18,893 nucleotides of DNA from CAYFWT01 sp964346955 (GTDB lineage Bacteria > Patescibacteriota > Minisyncoccia > Portnoybacterales > UBA2143), in assembly GCA_964346955.1 (NCBI GenBank), contig CAYFWT010000015.1, forward strand, positions 1 to 18,893, in the 5' to 3' direction. Made by a program: the position numbers and the translations under genes. Shown piece after piece: positions 7,729-15,728 of this stretch. The notes under the pieces are model-generated. The model was not told the origin of the DNA. It was given only the letters and a program-made list of their open reading frames with translations, and ran no database searches. The first letter of the stretch is position 1. Every line of letters starts with the position of its first letter.

Positions 7729-8849
7729 TTGACTATTTGCTTAAAAATATTTATATGTTGTTTCACTATCGCTGGCCAAGAATAATCGGTTACCACCAGA
7801 GAAAGCTTTTCTTGATACTTTAGATAACTTCCTCTATCCAAGAGATATCTTATCTTGTTTTCTAAATCTTTTTGATTAAAAGGGTCTATAAAAATTAAAT
7901 TATCTTTGAATTTTTCATAAAGGCCAGTTTCTTTAGTTAAAAGAATAGGTTTTTTTAGTTTAATACATTCTAAAACTAAATTAGGGCTAATTTCTGTTAA
8001 AGAAGGGAGAACCACTAAAAAAGACTGCTTAATTTCTTCAATTAATTGCTGAGGGGAAATTCTTTTTTTAAAAAAAATGCTTTTGGCTAAGCCTAACCTT
8101 TCTACCAAGTCTTCTAGATTTTTCTTCTCCGGCCCTTCTCCAATAATTTCTAACCTTAAAGCTGGCTGATTAATTAAAGCTTGCTCAAAAGCTCTAATTA
8201 AAAAAGGTATATTTTTTAATTTAATCAAACGACCAGCAAAGATAATCCTTTGGTTAGCTGCCAGCTCATCCTTTAACTCTATTTCTGGGAAAGGATTTTC
8301 AATAACCTTTATTCTTTTTTTACTAATCTTATAATTTCTTAAATAAATTTCTTTTTGCCAATCAGTTGAAAAAATAAGTAAATTAGCTGACTTTAAAACC
8401 CACTGACCAATCCATAAAAATAATTTTTCTTGATAGCTCTTCGGTTGTTGATAATATTCCCTTAGTGGTTTTTTAGTCCATCCCCGGGCAATTGCTTTTT
8501 CCCAAAGAAAATCACCCCCTAAACGAACAATCAATTTTTTTCTTAATATTTTTTTGACCAAAGCAGCTGGTAAGCCACAACTAAATAAATCGTGGGCGTA
8601 AATAATATCAGTTTTTTTAGCTAATAAAAATAATTTCCAAAAATATAAAAAATAACGTAAGGGTAAAATATGGTTTCTGGAAACTCTAGCTATCGAGGAA
8701 TCATCTAAGTTAAAGGCTTGGTTACTAGCATAAGTAATTATCTCAATCTCAACATCTCGCTTTTTAAGCTCATTGGTTAATCTCTCCAGATAAGTAGCTG
8801 GCCCACCAATATCTGGTGGAAATATGCCGGTAGCGATAATAATTCTCAT
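7725..8849 (-). CDS. GT4-family glycosyltransferase
   Basis: GT-B glycosyltransferase of 374 residues. The start is the ATG at 8849 (MRIIIATGIFPPDIGGPATY), which overlaps the TGA of the gene upstream as ATGA; longer frames run into that gene. The glycine-rich loop GGPATY (15-20), HDLFSCGLPAAL (86-97), RLGGDFLWEKA (109-119), ENPFPEI, AGRLIKLKN (205-213) and the E-x7-E pair Glu286/Glu294 in TEISPNLVLECI are all present. The order and spacing match GT4 enzymes such as mannosyl- or glucosyltransferases of lipid-linked glycans. It is the second gene of the operon and is translationally coupled at both ends. Sugar donor and acceptor cannot be assigned. Confidence 0.9.
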   Translation of the reverse strand: MRIIIATGIFPPDIGGPATYLERLTNELKKRDVEIEIITYASNQAFNLDDSSIARVSRNHILPLRYFLYFWKLFLLAKKTDIIYAHDLFSCGLPAALVKKILRKKLIVRLGGDFLWEKAIARGWTKKPLREYYQQPKSYQEKLFLWIGQWVLKSANLLIFSTDWQKEIYLRNYKISKKRIKVIENPFPEIELKDELAANQRIIFAGRLIKLKNIPFLIRAFEQALINQPALRLEIIGEGPEKKNLEDLVERLGLAKSIFFKKRISPQQLIEEIKQSFLVVLPSLTEISPNLVLECIKLKKPILLTKETGLYEKFKDNLIFIDPFNQKDLENKIRYLLDRGSYLKYQEKLSLVVTDYSWPAIVKQHINIFKQIVK

Positions 8850-10030
8850 AATAAAGATAAATAAATTTCTTCCATCTTTAAAGCAATGCCATCCCAATTA
8901 TATTTCTCTTGAATTAATTTTTGTCCATTGGTAATAATTTTTTCTCGTAAGCGGTTATCAATTAGAATCTTCTCAATTTTCTTAGCTAAATATTTCGGGT
9001 CTCTAACTTTACAAAATAAGCCAGTTTCTTTATCAATTAAAAAATCGACAATACCACCAACTGGTGTGCCAATTACTGGCAAACCAATGGCCATGGCCTC
9101 TAGAAAAGCGTTCCCTAATCCTTCAGATAAAGAAGGTCTGACAAAAACATCAGCTAGAGCTAGATATTTAGGCAAATCTTGATGTTCAATATAGCCAAGA
9201 AATAAAACCCTACTTTCTAAGTTTAATTTACTAACAAGCTTTTTCAGTTTCTGTTCGTCCTCTCCCCGACCAATAATTAAAAGCTTGAAAGGAAATTCTA
9301 AATATTGTCCTGCTTTTATCAAATCATCTATACCGTTTTTCTTAGCTAATCTACCCGTATGTATGACTACCTTCTCATCTGGCTTAATCCCTAACTTTAA
9401 TTTTAAATTTTGGCTTGTAATTTTGACTTTTGAATTTTGCATTTTAAATTTTTTAATATCTACTCCATTAGGCACTACTTTAGCCGGGCACTTGGCGCCA
9501 CTTCTTCTGGCTCGCCTTCTTAAGTCATTACTAATGGCAGTTATATAGTCCGCTTTTTTAAAAGATAAAAGGTGCCATGGCCTAATAAATGTTCTGTATA
9601 AAAAATTGATACCAAAGACATATCTTTTTAAATGTTCCTCAGGATCCCCTTCCTGAATAGTGAGTAATAATTTTTTAGCTGGATAAAAAATTTTAAAATA
9701 AGCTGCCCCGACACCTGCCTGACTGGCCATGATTGACCAAATTATATTGTAACTTCTCTTTTTGTTTAACTTAGTTGCCTGTAAAAAACCTAAAATTGGT
9801 AATAAAAATTTATCCAAAACTTTTAAGCCGAAACCAAGCCGATAAATATTAACCTTGCCTATTTTTTCAAAATTAGGCAATTTTTTATCCAGTCTAGCTG
9901 TAATCATATCAAATTCAAAATCATTGATTCTGTCAGTAATTTCTTTAACCGCTATCTCGGCTCCCCCAACAAAAGGCAGATAAGCTGTAGAAAAAATAAG
10001 GACATTTTTTTTGGCTTGATTATTAGCCAT
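8846..10030 (-). CDS. GT4-family glycosyltransferase, first gene of the minus-strand glycan operon
   Basis: GT-B glycosyltransferase of 394 residues from the ATG at 10030 (MANNQAKKNVLIFSTAYLPF). Upstream in-frame starts would run into the divergent gene. Motifs are the VGGAE loop (21-25), TAISNDLRRR, PNGVD (187-191), TGRLAKKNG (225-233) and the E-x7-E pair Glu303/Glu311 in SEGLGNAFLEAM, followed by PVGG. All are standard for GT4 and the enzyme should be active. Residues 196-212, just after PNGVDIKKF, are a low-complexity Lys/Asn/Gln stretch encoded by A-rich repetitive DNA (9395-9445). The stop overlaps the next ATG (ATGA). The likely role is the first or an early sugar addition in the glycan assembled by this cluster. 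Confidence 0.9.
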   Translation of the reverse strand: MANNQAKKNVLIFSTAYLPFVGGAEIAVKEITDRINDFEFDMITARLDKKLPNFEKIGKVNIYRLGFGLKVLDKFLLPILGFLQATKLNKKRSYNIIWSIMASQAGVGAAYFKIFYPAKKLLLTIQEGDPEEHLKRYVFGINFLYRTFIRPWHLLSFKKADYITAISNDLRRRARRSGAKCPAKVVPNGVDIKKFKMQNSKVKITSQNLKLKLGIKPDEKVVIHTGRLAKKNGIDDLIKAGQYLEFPFKLLIIGRGEDEQKLKKLVSKLNLESRVLFLGYIEHQDLPKYLALADVFVRPSLSEGLGNAFLEAMAIGLPVIGTPVGGIVDFLIDKETGLFCKVRDPKYLAKKIEKILIDNRLREKIITNGQKLIQEKYNWDGIALKMEEIYLSLL

Positions 10031-10039
10031 ATATGCTTT

Positions 10040-10068
10040 ACCATAATATAAAATGGCTAAAAAATCAA
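10040..10068 (-). promoter_or_regulatory. Candidate promoter of the minus-strand glycan operon
   Basis: On the minus strand a TTGATT (10068-10063) lies 17 bases from a TATGGT (10045-10040). That would start RNA about 3-6 bases before the ATG at 10030, so the mRNA would be nearly leaderless. The -35 sits inside the divergent gene that begins at 10053. The gap between the two ATGs is 22 bases. The match is moderate and only sequence-based. Confidence 0.3.
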
Positions 10069-11195
10069 TCCTATACATTATTACTAAATCGGTCTGGGGA
10101 GGAGCAGCTAAGTATATTTTTGACTTGGCGACTAATCTGCCAAAAGACAAATCTGAGGTATTTATAGCCGCTGGTGGCCGAGGGAAATTTGCTCAAAAAA
10201 TTATTGAGCAGAAGATTCCTTATTTTACCATCAGTAATTTCCAGCGGCCGATAAATCCTTTTAAGGATTTCTTTGGTTTTTTTGAAATATTGAGTTTGCT
10301 TTTCCAATTAAAACCAGACGTTATCCATGTTAACAGTTCTAAAGCCGGCGGCTTGGCTGGTTTAGCTGCCTGGTTTTACAAAATTATTACTGGTCGCCAA
10401 CTCCGCCTCATTTTCACTGTCCATGGCTGGGCTTTTTCAGAAGAGAGACCCAGCTGGCAGCTTAGCTTGATTAAATTTTTTAGTAAATTAACGGCTGTCT
10501 TTTACGACAAAATAATTTGCGTTTCTGAATACGACCAAGAGATGGCTATTAAAAATAAAATTGCTCCAGCTGATAAACTGACTGCTATCCATAATGGTAT
10601 TGATATCGAAGCTATTTCTTTTCTCTCCCGCCAACAAGCTCAGGAAAAACTTATGGGGAAAACCTCTCCTTTGGTTATTGGAGTCATTGCTGAATGGACT
10701 AAAAATAAAGGGCTCTTTTGCCTCTTGGAGGCAATAATTAAAATTAAGCCACCCACCGACGGATTTGATGTTGTGATAATTGGCAGCGGCGAAAATCCAG
10801 ATAAAGAAAAAATGTATGCTTTTGTCAAAAAACATCAGCTTAAAAAAGTTTATCTTGTTGAGTGGATTGATAAGGCGGCTGCCTACCTCAAGGCCTTTGA
10901 TATCTTTGTGCTGCCCTCTATGAAAGAGGGTTTGCCTTATACCATTTTAGAAGCCATGGCCGCCGAAGTGCCGATTATCGCCAGCAAAGTGGGAGGTCTG
11001 CCAGAAATGATTGAAAATAACATCACTGGTCTTCTAATTGAATCAAAAAACAGCCAACAATTGGCTGAAAAAATTCTCTATCTTATTAATCACCCTGAGC
11101 TAGCCCAAAAAATGACTGAAAAAGCAAGAGAAAAAGTAGTCAAGGAATTTACTCTAGAGAAAATGCTCCAGGGAACAAAAAGAGTGTACTTTTAA
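10053..11195 (+). CDS. GT4-family glycosyltransferase, divergent
   Basis: The only convincing plus-strand gene in the window: a 380-residue GT-B glycosyltransferase from the ATG at 10053. It shows the N-terminal loop WGGAAKY (15-21), VIHVNSSKAGGLAGL (90-104), FTVHGWAF (121-128) as in lipopolysaccharide/exopolysaccharide GT4 enzymes, HNGID (180-184), the E-x7-E pair Glu292/Glu300 in KEGLPYTILEAM, then KVGGLPEMI. It is divergent from the big operon with 22 bases between the two ATGs, so the control regions must overlap each other and the coding sequence. The TAA stop lies inside a perfect 9-bp hairpin, and a Rho-independent terminator follows. It probably works on the same or a related surface glycan. 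Confidence 0.9.
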   Translation: MAKKSILYIITKSVWGGAAKYIFDLATNLPKDKSEVFIAAGGRGKFAQKIIEQKIPYFTISNFQRPINPFKDFFGFFEILSLLFQLKPDVIHVNSSKAGGLAGLAAWFYKIITGRQLRLIFTVHGWAFSEERPSWQLSLIKFFSKLTAVFYDKIICVSEYDQEMAIKNKIAPADKLTAIHNGIDIEAISFLSRQQAQEKLMGKTSPLVIGVIAEWTKNKGLFCLLEAIIKIKPPTDGFDVVIIGSGENPDKEKMYAFVKKHQLKKVYLVEWIDKAAAYLKAFDIFVLPSMKEGLPYTILEAMAAEVPIIASKVGGLPEMIENNITGLLIESKNSQQLAEKILYLINHPELAQKMTEKAREKVVKEFTLEKMLQGTKRVYF

Positions 11196-11210
11196 GGCTG
11201 GGCCTTAAAA
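11190..11210 (+). other. Perfect 9-bp hairpin spanning the stop codon
   Basis: Arms TTTTAAGGC (11190-11198) and GCCTTAAAA (11202-11210) are exact complements around a 3-base loop TGG. The TAA stop of the preceding glycosyltransferase (11193-11195) lies inside the left arm. There is no run of T directly after it, so it is more likely a 3'-end stabilising structure than the terminator itself, which lies 24 bases downstream. Confidence 0.6.
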
Positions 11211-11233
11211 CTACGGCCTGGGGGAATGGAAAG

Positions 11234-11255
11234 AGCCACTTGAAGCGGCTTTTTT
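11234..11255 (+). terminator. Rho-independent terminator of the plus-strand glycosyltransferase
   Basis: Stem AGCCAC/GCGGCT (one A·C mismatch) around the loop TTGAA, running straight into TTTTTT at 11250-11255. It sits 38 bases after the stop at 11195. The TPR gene on the other strand ends at 11270, so the two genes converge here. Confidence 0.7.
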
Positions 11256-11269
11256 GTTATAGAGATAAT

Positions 11270-11980
11270 CTACTCTCCTAAATCTTCCAATCCCTTTTTA
11301 GCCACTTGGCTATCAGGGTTAATTTCCAATATTTTTTGGTAAAGTTCTTTAGCTTCTTGGTCTCTTTTTAAATGCCGGTAATAATCAGCTAAAATAGCCA
11401 TTAAATCAGTTGCCTGGGGATATCTTTCTATGCCCAGTTTTAAAATATCCTCAGCCAAAGTAGTATCTCGTTTATAAAAATAGCGATAGATTTCGTGTAG
11501 CTCAAAATAATAGGTAATGGTATTAGGGTCGTCAGGCTCTATTGCTTTAAAATAATGTTCTTCTGCTTTGGCAAAATCTTGATAACGACGGAAATATAAA
11601 TTAGCTAAGTTGCCCTGAGCGATATAACTTTTTGGCTCTAAGCCAACTGCCCAGATTAAAGCTTGCCTAGCTCCACTATAGTCACCAACCAACTCTTTAA
11701 TTTGGGCTATACCAATTGAAGGCCAAAAAGCTTCCACGCTTTCTGGACTATTGAGAAAAACCTCAGCTCTCTTATCAAATTGCTCTTGATATTCCTTTTT
11801 CTTTTCCTCGTCTAAATCCTGCTTGACAAATTTTAAGCTAGTAATTTGTTTAATTACTTCAGCTTTTGGATTTTCTGGAATTTTACTCTTTTGGTAATCA
11901 AGATAAAAATAATAACCTAAACCAGCAATGATTAGAATGACAATAATAATTTCGATGATTGTTTTAGTTTGTTTAGACAT
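11270..11980 (-). CDS. Membrane-anchored TPR-repeat protein
   Basis: Protein of 236 residues with a single N-terminal membrane helix (about 8-27, IIEIIIVILIIAGLGYYFYL), a charged linker rich in Lys/Glu (40-75), and tetratricopeptide-like repeats from about 85 to 232. Repeat signatures include GDYSGARQALIWAVGLEP, LANLYFRR with AEEHYFKAIE, LAEDILKLGIERYP, and DQEAKELYQKILEINP. The TPR part would project outside the membrane and act as a protein-binding scaffold. It lies directly downstream of the S-layer-like gene but behind a strong terminator and with its own promoter, so it is a separate unit. Its ATG (11980) is only 2 bases from the end of a 60-bp inverted repeat that would form its mRNA leader. 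Partner proteins are unknown; a link to surface-protein export is possible. Confidence 0.8.
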   Translation of the reverse strand: MSKQTKTIIEIIIVILIIAGLGYYFYLDYQKSKIPENPKAEVIKQITSLKFVKQDLDEEKKKEYQEQFDKRAEVFLNSPESVEAFWPSIGIAQIKELVGDYSGARQALIWAVGLEPKSYIAQGNLANLYFRRYQDFAKAEEHYFKAIEPDDPNTITYYFELHEIYRYFYKRDTTLAEDILKLGIERYPQATDLMAILADYYRHLKRDQEAKELYQKILEINPDSQVAKKGLEDLGE

Positions 11981-11982
11981 AT

Positions 11983-12042
11983 AGGGACAGTCCTTCAGGG
12001 ACAGTCCTTGTTCTTAAGGACTGTCCCTGAAGGACTGTCCCT
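11983..12042. repeat. Inverted pair of 27-nt REP-like half-units
   Basis: A perfect 27-base inverted repeat, arms 11983-12009 and 12016-12042, with a 6-base loop GTTCTT. Each arm holds two copies of the 13-mer AGGGACAGTCCTT (or its complement) separated by one base. The right arm corresponds to the first 27 bases of the 41-bp repeat found at 17376-17416, and the left arm is its inverse. This head-to-head layout is that of a BIME. It lies between the promoter and the start codon of the TPR gene. Confidence 0.9.
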
Positions 12043-12043
12043 G

Positions 12044-12072
12044 ATAATAACAAAATAATTTCCTAAAATCAA
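12044..12072 (-). promoter_or_regulatory. Promoter of the TPR gene
   Basis: Minus-strand TTGATT (12072-12067), a 17-base spacer and TATTAT (12049-12044), a good sigma-70-type match. The -10 ends 2 bases from the inverted repeat, so RNA would start at about 12037, inside its right arm. Nearly the whole hairpin would be transcribed as the leader. Confidence 0.5.
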
Positions 12073-12079
12073 GCAATTC

Positions 12080-12110
12080 AAAAGCGGCCCACAAGGAGGG
12101 GGCCGCTTTT
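12080..12110 (-). terminator. Strong bidirectional-type terminator after the S-layer-like gene
   Basis: Perfect 11-bp stem AAAAGCGGCCC (12080-12090) and GGGCCGCTTTT (12100-12110) around a 9-base loop. It is followed on the minus strand by TTTT, 24 bases after the stop at 12134. It should end the surface-protein transcript and separate it from the TPR gene. The flanking A and T runs would let it work in either direction. Confidence 0.85.
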
Positions 12111-12133
12111 CCGTTTCAGCTAAAACAGCTTGA

Positions 12134-15100
12134 TTAGTCAGTAATTGTCTGTGGTGTAGAAGAGGTACTCGCTAATCCAGAAACCCGATAGCCATTAACG
12201 TACATCGCTGTGCGAGTAGCGGTTGAGCTGGCATAGAGATCAGCATTTAAGTCAGACCAGATAAAGTCATCTTGGTCTACGGCGTCAACACCATCAGCGC
12301 CAAGAAGGGCTGAATCAGTAAAGTCACCATCACCAGCTAAGACCGTAGAAATACTCTCGTTGTCAGCGGTGCCATCATGGCCGCTCGAAATGGTTCCTCT
12401 TAAGGTGAAGTACTTGGTATCACCAGCGTTAATGATTAGCTGCTCTTCAGCAGTGCCGCTAGTATCATCATCGTTGACATCAAACCAGGTTTCTATCAAA
12501 GCTTCGGTACCAGCAGAACCACTAGGTGTTCCCTTCATATCAGCTTTGGCAGTACCACTACCTCGGGAGACGATGTCACCCAAACTACCCTCTGAATCAG
12601 ACATATAGAGATAGTAACCAGAGGTATTAGTTACATCAGTACCAAGATTAACCGTGGTAGTAGAAATACCAAAGGTAAACCTATACAAGCTGATTGGACC
12701 AGCACTGTTAGCCGTTACCTTGAACTTGACTAAGCTGACCACACTATTACCAGTAATCGTATCGGCTCCGCTAAATGACAACATGGCTACTGTTGGCAAG
12801 CTCTTGAAGATGGTGAAGTTGTTAAAGGAAGCGTCTAAGCCGGAAACAGTAATAGCCGTTGAACCAGGTGAAACACCAGTGGCATCCAAGGAAGTAATCT
12901 GGAATTTGACACCGGCCCCTGATTCAGCTGGACTAACATCAGTCAACTCGGCAAAAGTAGCTTTGAGGGTGTAATTCTTAGTCGTACCAATTGGAAGAGT
13001 CAGGGTGGTAGATGGGGTAATTGTCGCGTTGGCGGCGGTTACCTCAATTGAACCGATGGCTTCAGCCACTCCATCTTCATACAAAGCTACTGTCTGGATC
13101 TGGTCTTGTTCACTAGCATCAACCAGACCATCTGCCGCAGCCAAGGTGATACCGACGTAGTTAATGTTGATATCCTCGTACTTGGCCTGCAGAGTAAACT
13201 TACCAACCGCTACGTCGCTGGAACCAGCCACCACTAAGGCAGAAGATGGGTCAGTCAAAGCAGACAAGTTAAGCTGGCCGCCAGTAGTTAGGGTCATAGT
13301 CTGACCTTGGCCTGCAGTAACATCTTCGTCAACGGTAGTACCTTCATCATCAGTCGCGTTCACCCCATTTGCCTGCATACCGATCTTTAAGTCGCCACTG
13401 GTTTGCCCAGTACCAATATCAGCTTTAACGGTAATCACTTTAGTCGTGCCAGCTGAAATGGCTAAGGCGCCTGGCGTCAGGTTAAGGGTGGTTGTCGCAC
13501 TCCCACCAGCCGTTGTTCCACTACCGCTGTAAGCAGTGCTATCAGTGTCTACTGAAATCTCAGTATCACCATCAAATAATTCAATATTGCTAATCAAATC
13601 AGGATAAGCTGGGTCAGTAGTAATAATGCCTGGCTTAACGGCGGTTATCTTAATATCACTGCCAGAGTCAGTCGCATCAAAGACATACTTAGCAAAAGTA
13701 AAGTCCTGGGTACCAGCCACCACTGTTTGAGCGGCTGGGTCAGAAGAAACTGAAATAGTCAAGGCAGCTGCTTTAACGGTTAAGTTGGTTGAAGTAATCC
13801 AGGCAGCTGGGGTTGGCGTAATAGACAGGTCCGTGGTCATACCACGAGCGGTAACCTGATTCGGCAAAACTCTGACTTGAACCTTATCATTAGCACTAAA
13901 GTCACCACTTAAATCAGCTCTAACCGTGTACTCGGTTTCACCAACTGGTACGATAATCGTATCAGTGGTGGTAGCTGCCCCAGTGGATTTAGTAGCCGCA
14001 TCACCTGGACCATCATAAGTTGGATCCATGGGACCAGCTACTGTGGTACCCTCTGGGTCATAGACAGTTAAGTTAGTGATATCAGAGGTAGTTGCCAAAG
14101 AACCAGCCACAATGGTAATCACTGTATCCCAACCAATGGAGGTAATCTTAGTCTCTTCGCCTTTGGCGACAAACTTAAACTTACCTATGAGAATATCAGC
14201 CTTGTCTTCAGCAATGTTGGTTGGCGAAACAGACATTGCTTCCATCCTTAAGCTACCTCGCCCAATAGTGGTATCAGTAGCATCGTAGTATGGTCGAGAA
14301 GTGACTGAACTACCAGCACTGTCCTCATAACTTGGGGTAATGTAGTAGTCATAGGTAACACCTTTGACCATAACGTCAGTATCCTCGTCAATGTCGTAAG
14401 AAATATCTCGACCAGAGCCATCCTTAATATCTAATCTTAAGTCAAAACTGACATTTTTACCTTTACCAATGGTGATATCTGGTGTAAAGGTAACTGATTT
14501 GGCAGTGGGGTGCTCCACCGTACTCAGAACCTCGCCAGTGTTGGCATTAACAAAGTCAAGATTCTCCACATCATCCAAGCCAGCTGACCCATCTTGGGTA
14601 AAGACAACCTTTTTAACAGTAATCTTTTCCGCTGAACCAGCTGTTATTTTAAGTGAGCTGACAATGTAATCAGTCACTCCAACATTTTGGGTAGTGGCTG
14701 ATGGCTCATTGCCGCCAGGCTCAACAGTCGCTGTGCCAATGGCAATAGTGCTGTTAATCGTCTGGTAATTACCCTCTATTGGCAAAGTGGCATTTAAGGT
14801 AGCAGTTTCTTTTAAGGTCATGGCTATTAACTCTAAAGTAGGTGTCTCACCAGCATAACTGTCCATATCAGCAGCCATATTACCCGTCAAGTAAATGCTC
14901 CTAGTGGTGCCATCGGAGACGGTTAAGTCATCATTAAGGACTGTCTGATGGCTGGCATTTAGGCTCTTGTTACTGCCTAATCGATCGCCATCTTCACTGT
15001 CTAAAATAACCGCTATGGAAGAGAAAGCACCATCTTGACCCAAACCACCTCTTTCCAGAGTCATTGAATCAATAATTACAGCACCGCCACTAGCACTCAG

Positions 15101-15712
15101 GTTAATCTTGGTGAAGGGAACCCGAGCAGCATTCTCCACCACCGTTCCTGAAGCTGGGGTATCAGCTGCCAAAGCAACTGTTAAAGTCCCCGTACTGACT
15201 ACTGGTGCAACCGTAATATCAGAGCCAGTGGTGTAAGCGTCGCGGTCAGCGGAGTTGATGATGTAGATGGAATCCCAATCATAACCTTCTGACTCGAAAT
15301 CAGCGGCGGTCATATTTAACCACTGCTTGGTGCCAGTATCACCATCAGGTATTAACTTATAAACCTTGGTGTCGTCGATTTCTCGAACTAGGTCAGAAGT
15401 GGTGTAGCCATCAACTGTATCAGCAGCAATGGTTTGAATATTTCCCCATTCCAAATGACCATAGCTTTCAAATACTGAAGGATTGAGGATTAACCTCTTA
15501 AATGTCTTATCGCCAACTATTTTGACAATAAAGACATCATAAGGATAATAAGTTACATCTCCTTCAGTAAATTCAGCATCTGGACTGACAATGTCGCCAT
15601 CAACAATAGCAGCCATGGCAGCCATTGGAGTTAACATGGCTACGCCGGAAAGCCAAGCCGCTGTGGTAATAGATGTCAAAATCGAAATCGGTCTTTGTAA
15701 TTTTCTACTCAT
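12134..15712 (-). CDS. Large secreted S-layer-like surface protein
   Basis: A 1192-residue exported protein. It opens with a signal peptide (basic MSRKLQRP, hydrophobic 10-30, Ala-rich AAMAA with cleavage near 34-35). Residues about 52-162 form a Tyr/Trp-rich module (KRLILNP, FESYGHLEW, VYKLIPDG, KQWLN, YDWDSIYIIN) like the domain found near the N-terminus of CPR S-layer-like proteins. From about 175 to 1140 it is Thr/Ser/Asp/Gly-rich beta-sandwich-like sequence with recurring elements such as L-x-V-S/A...P...VVAG...F. The C-terminus has DDFIWSD and VNGYRVSGL, also typical of that group. No SLH domain, LPXTG motif or C-terminal membrane helix is seen, so the mode of attachment is unknown. The gene is richer in G+C than its neighbours (32/60 in a sampled line against 14/60 in the glycan operon), fitting high expression. 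The family assignment is from memory of layout, not from a search. Confidence 0.8.
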   Translation of the reverse strand: MSRKLQRPISILTSITTAAWLSGVAMLTPMAAMAAIVDGDIVSPDAEFTEGDVTYYPYDVFIVKIVGDKTFKRLILNPSVFESYGHLEWGNIQTIAADTVDGYTTSDLVREIDDTKVYKLIPDGDTGTKQWLNMTAADFESEGYDWDSIYIINSADRDAYTTGSDITVAPVVSTGTLTVALAADTPASGTVVENAARVPFTKINLSASGGAVIIDSMTLERGGLGQDGAFSSIAVILDSEDGDRLGSNKSLNASHQTVLNDDLTVSDGTTRSIYLTGNMAADMDSYAGETPTLELIAMTLKETATLNATLPIEGNYQTINSTIAIGTATVEPGGNEPSATTQNVGVTDYIVSSLKITAGSAEKITVKKVVFTQDGSAGLDDVENLDFVNANTGEVLSTVEHPTAKSVTFTPDITIGKGKNVSFDLRLDIKDGSGRDISYDIDEDTDVMVKGVTYDYYITPSYEDSAGSSVTSRPYYDATDTTIGRGSLRMEAMSVSPTNIAEDKADILIGKFKFVAKGEETKITSIGWDTVITIVAGSLATTSDITNLTVYDPEGTTVAGPMDPTYDGPGDAATKSTGAATTTDTIIVPVGETEYTVRADLSGDFSANDKVQVRVLPNQVTARGMTTDLSITPTPAAWITSTNLTVKAAALTISVSSDPAAQTVVAGTQDFTFAKYVFDATDSGSDIKITAVKPGIITTDPAYPDLISNIELFDGDTEISVDTDSTAYSGSGTTAGGSATTTLNLTPGALAISAGTTKVITVKADIGTGQTSGDLKIGMQANGVNATDDEGTTVDEDVTAGQGQTMTLTTGGQLNLSALTDPSSALVVAGSSDVAVGKFTLQAKYEDININYVGITLAAADGLVDASEQDQIQTVALYEDGVAEAIGSIEVTAANATITPSTTLTLPIGTTKNYTLKATFAELTDVSPAESGAGVKFQITSLDATGVSPGSTAITVSGLDASFNNFTIFKSLPTVAMLSFSGADTITGNSVVSLVKFKVTANSAGPISLYRFTFGISTTTVNLGTDVTNTSGYYLYMSDSEGSLGDIVSRGSGTAKADMKGTPSGSAGTEALIETWFDVNDDDTSGTAEEQLIINAGDTKYFTLRGTISSGHDGTADNESISTVLAGDGDFTDSALLGADGVDAVDQDDFIWSDLNADLYASSTATRTAMYVNGYRVSGLASTSSTPQTITD

Positions 15713-15728
15713 TTTTATTTTTAATCTC

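Noticed and set aside
10031..10150. Longer N-terminus for the GT4 gene ending at 8846
   Set aside because: The extension would be antisense to the divergent GT4 gene, and the family's N-terminal strand starts just after the ATG at 10030.
10071..10835. Minus-strand open frames opposite the plus-strand glycosyltransferase
   Set aside because: The plus frame has full GT4 motifs end to end; the opposite frames have none and overlap each other.
12360..14669. Several open frames on the plus strand inside the surface-protein gene
   Set aside because: They are antisense shadows of a long, compositionally coherent coding frame and resemble no protein family.
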